A DNA stretch of 64,000 nucleotides from Symbiodinium natans. Lineage: Eukaryota; Sar; Dinophyceae; Suessiales; Symbiodiniaceae. Position numbers and translations under genes: made by a program. The stretch spans positions 253,138 to 317,137 of the forward strand of contig CAJNDS010000247.1 of NCBI GenBank assembly GCA_905221605.1, written 5' to 3'. This document shows, one piece after another, positions 61,066 to 64,000 of the stretch. The notes beneath the pieces were generated by a model. It did no database searches. It was given only the letters and a program-made list of their open reading frames with translations, and had not been told where the DNA came from. The stretch's first letter is position 1. Every line of letters begins with the position of its first letter.

Positions 61066-62155
61066 ACGAGGGAAGAGTGGCTGGGAGCACGAAACTCACG
61101 GATAACATTGGTTTTCCCAATGTTTTTCAAGGATGGAGCCCCAAAAACATCGGCAAAACCAGTGTTTTCCATCAAATCCATGGTTTTCAAACCATGTGGC
61201 TGGGAGCACCCAATTCACGGATAACATTGGTTTTACCAATGTTTTTGAAGGATGGAGCCCGAAAACATCGGCAAAACCAATGTTTTCCATAAAATCCATG
61301 GTTTTCAAACCATGTGGCTGGGAGCACACAATTCACGGATAACATTGGTTTTACCAATGTCTTTGAAGGATGGAGCACGAAAACATCGGCGAAACCGATA
61401 ATTTCCAAAAAATCCATGGTTTTCAAAGCATGTGGCTGGGAGCACACAATTCACGGATAACATTGGTTTTACCAATGTTTTTGAAGGATAGAGCCCGACA
61501 ACATCAGTAAAACCAATGTTACCCATAAAATCCATGGTTTTCAAACCATGGCTGGGAGCATCCAATTCACGGATAACATTGGTTTTCCCGATGTTTTTGA
61601 AGCATAGAGCCCAAAAAACATCGGTAAAACCAATGTTATCCATGCCTTTCGTGGTCTAAGCCACATGGTTTGAGAACCATGGATTTGATTGGTAACATTG
61701 GTTTTACCCATGTTTTTGGGCTCAATCATTCAAACACATCGGTAAAACCAATGTTATCCGTGAATTGGGTGCTCCCAGCCTCATGGTTTGAAAACCATGG
61801 ATTTTATGGAAAACATTGGTGTTGCCGATGTTTTCGGCCCCCATCCTTCAAAAACATTGGTAAAACCAATGTTATCCGTGAATTGGGTGCTCCCAGCCAG
61901 CTGGTTTGAAAACCATGGATTTTATGGAAAACATTGGTTTTGCCGATGTTTTCGGGCTCCATCCTTCAAAAACATTGGTAAAACCAATGTTATCCGTGAA
62001 TTGGGTGCTCCCAGCCACATGGTTTGAAAACCATGGATTTGATGGAAAACACTGGTTTTGCCGATGTTTTTGGGGCTCCATCCTTCAACAACATTGGTAA
62101 AACCAATGTTATCCGTGATTTTCGTGATCTGAGGCTCTCTCCCAGCCAAAATTTC
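61066..62155. repeat. inverted satellite, nine units of about 118 bp
   Basis: Five direct units (start markers GCTGGGAGCAC at about 61079, 61198, 61316, 61434, 61549) are followed, after a centre near 61650-61690, by four inverted units (GTGCTCCCAGC at about 61770, 61887, 62005; decayed at 62120-62150). Each unit itself has nested palindromes such as ACATTGGTTTTACCAATGT and CATGGTTTTCAAACCATG. Several frames stay open through the whole array on both strands, which is a by-product of the repeat and not evidence of genes. Confidence 0.9.
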
Positions 62156-62369
62156 TCGAGGTAGTACCAGGCAACAAACTCGAATCCTGCAAATTCTCGA
62201 GTACAAAAACCTCCATATAATCAATCACGCCCCAATACGCAAGACATGCCATCTATCCAAAAACTATACCTTAGCCACCATATCTCAAACAATCATCCCC
62301 CGATAAGCAAAACCTAATATCTATACTAAACACTGTACCTTAGCAACATATCTTAAGACATCACGCCCT

Positions 62370-63275
62370 AAGGCTCCTACAAATTTAATAAGGTTCCTAT
62401 CAATTTAAACAGGATTCTTATTCATGTTACTGGGATTCGCATAGGGTTCTCATTAATTCTACAGGATTCCTATTGGATTAGGCTCATATTAGTTTAGTAG
62501 GATTCCTATCAGTTCTTGTTTTTGGATTCTATTGTTTTTTCTTTCGGCCTGTTGGTTCCTATTGATTGTAGAAAGATTCCTTCTCGTTTTAATAGGGTTC
62601 CTGTGAATTGTAATTCGGGGTCTTTTTGATTTGTTAAGGGTTGCATTCATTTTAGTAGGCTTCCTTCCTATTGACTGTTGTCCGGTTCCGATAAGTCAAT
62701 AGAAGATTCCTATTTATCTTCATAGGATTCCAGAAAAAGTTTCATAGAGTTCCGAATTATTAATGAGGCTCCTATTGTTTTGTAATAAGAGTCCTATAAA
62801 TTTAATCAGTTTCTTATTCATGTTAATGAGGTTCGTGTTAATATTAAAGGGGATCTCATTCACTTTCAAGGGATTCCTATGGTTTAGACTCATGTTCATT
62901 TTAATCGGGTTCGTTGTTATTTTTCTAAAGGTTCACATTTTCTTTACAGGAGTCCGATTGGTTCCTATGTAACAGGATTCCTGTTAATTCTACGAGGATT
63001 CTCATAAGCTTATGAGGAGCCTCCAATTCATTTTAAGAGGCTTCCTATTGACTTTACGGCGCCGATTAATTTGAAACAGGGTTCCTATGGATTCAAATAG
63101 AGGATTCCCATTGTTGTTTATAGGATTCCATAAAGTTGTCCCATTTGTTTTAGTAAAGCTCCTACACATTTAATAAGATTCCTATCAATTTAAGTAGGGT
63201 TCTTTTTCATTTGAACCCCATTTATTAAATTTGATCGGAACCCTATTCGAATCAATTGGATTCCTATTTAAACTC
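62370..63275. repeat. degenerate short-unit AT-rich array
   Basis: Dozens of diverged units around AATAGGATTCCTATTAATTT, about 20-26 bp apart, both GGATTCCTAT and GGTTCCTAT variants. Probably an old satellite; no coding frame. Confidence 0.75.
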
Positions 63276-63447
63276 ACAGCATGCAATCCACGAGCAAATT
63301 GTTCAGGTCACTTCTGCTAGAATTAATTGTTATGGGAGCTGCCCAAAAAAATAAAACGACCGCGCGTTGCGGGATCTTGGGGGGAGGGGAGAGACAGGGA
63401 GAAATACAGAATATTCAGCCCAAAAGGGTAGGTACATGGGGGGGTAG

Positions 63448-63565
63448 CATATATATATATATATATATATATGGTAGCATGTATATATATACATACACAT
63501 ATACATATACATATACATATACATATGTATATACATGCACATGTATATATGTATGTGTATATATA
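63448..63565. repeat. TA and CATATA microsatellites
   Basis: TA run, then ACATAT hexamers about six times, then GTATATGTAT. Confidence 0.95.
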
Positions 63566-63590
63566 TGTATATGAAATGTGGGAAGCGTTG

Positions 63591-63916
63591 AGCCAATCTC
63601 TGCAGAGCCGAAGGTCTTGCTATCGGAACGCTTCTTCAACAACCTGGATACTTATCCAGTGCACCCTTTGACCCAGGACAGGTCTGAATGCACACTACGC
63701 TGCAAAAGCAGTCCCACACCGCATGCAGGCATCATGGTGCTTGGTCGAGCTCGACGCACTGAACCTTGCGAAGGGCTTGTTCGGAGCTCAGATGGTGATG
63801 AGAGCACACGAAGCGAAACCCAAGCAATCCCAGAAGCGGGCGAGAAACAGCTACCAGTAGCAAAACGCAGAGTGCAGCACTGGCCCCTTGTCGAGGAGGC
63901 AGGAGTTGCCCGGTGA
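63591..63916 (+). CDS. hypothetical terminal exon
   Basis: Frame VEPISAEPKVLLSERFFNNL, DTYPVHPLTQDRSECTLRCK, SSDGDESTRSETQAIPEAGE then KRRVQHWPLVEEAGVAR, TGA at 63914-63916. A CTGCAG acceptor lies at about 63605. No family recognised; the frame has no ATG. Confidence 0.45.
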
Positions 63917-64000
63917 CGAGCCCACTCAAGGCTTCGGATGTTTATGGTAATACCATAAATATTAACATGACATTAACAAATAGTACCATGAAAAGTACAA

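Noticed and set aside
61096-62224. Many overlapping ORFs on both strands (NIGFADVFG, SVNWVLPATW repeats)
   Set aside because: They are one satellite unit read repeatedly; the frames exist because the unit has few stop codons.
1-64000. Subtelomeric or chromosome-end origin from the abundant TTTAGGG
   Set aside because: Tracts are short, in both orientations, and embedded in introns throughout the window; there is no terminal array.
1-64000. CRISPR array, rRNA, tRNA or spliced-leader gene cluster
   Set aside because: No regularly spaced identical repeats with unique spacers and no recognisable RNA-gene cores were seen. The 118-bp satellite units are contiguous and inverted.

Overview
The window looks like dinoflagellate nuclear DNA. 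Four things point that way: short exons split by many introns with unusual splice sites (GC-AG, GA-AG, apparently non-canonical); telomere-type TTTAGGG/CCCTAAA tracts scattered through introns; a relic-like piece of the dinoflagellate spliced leader upstream of one gene; and almost every convincing reading frame on the + strand, as in unidirectional dinoflagellate gene clusters. No prokaryotic operon structure, rRNA, tRNA or CRISPR array is visible. I cannot name the species.

Most internal exons have no ATG and are under 60 codons, so I called them from codon-like composition, splice-site phase and protein-family motifs. Boundaries are therefore approximate unless stated. Loci whose products can be named: a PPR-like protein (31.7-33.2 kb); a JmjC/cupin-ankyrin membrane protein (34.6-36.0 kb); a DPY-30/RIIa-type dimerisation protein (41.1-42.1 kb); a protein with a switch-like 'VLLVLDKE' domain common in dinoflagellates (45.25-46.6 kb); phytochelatin synthase (52.7-55.0 kb); helical-repeat FASTK/RAP-like proteins (50.2-52.7 and 55.4-56.1 kb); and a peptidase S51/dipeptidase-E-like protein (57.4-60.3 kb). 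The rest are multi-exon hypothetical genes, including a Lys/Glu-rich one, an SH3-like one and a TPR/coiled-coil one.

The most striking feature is a set of 90-150 bp terminal-inverted-repeat elements. Family A begins TGGGGG and ends CCCCCA, with 2-bp target duplications. Family B has AGAGCCCAATA-type ends. In at least eight places an element interrupts a codon-like frame, and exact removal of the element plus one target copy restores the frame. That is the behaviour expected of introners (intron-generating transposons). Only one (46177-46276, GG target) gives a GT-AG intron; the others would need splicing at non-canonical ends. One element carries a telomeric insertion flanked by a 10-bp direct repeat.

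The right end (60.5-63.6 kb) is repeat-dominated: a 9-unit inverted satellite, a degenerate AT-rich short-unit array and TA/CATATA microsatellites. Region 15.6-17.0 kb is G-rich and partly duplicated.
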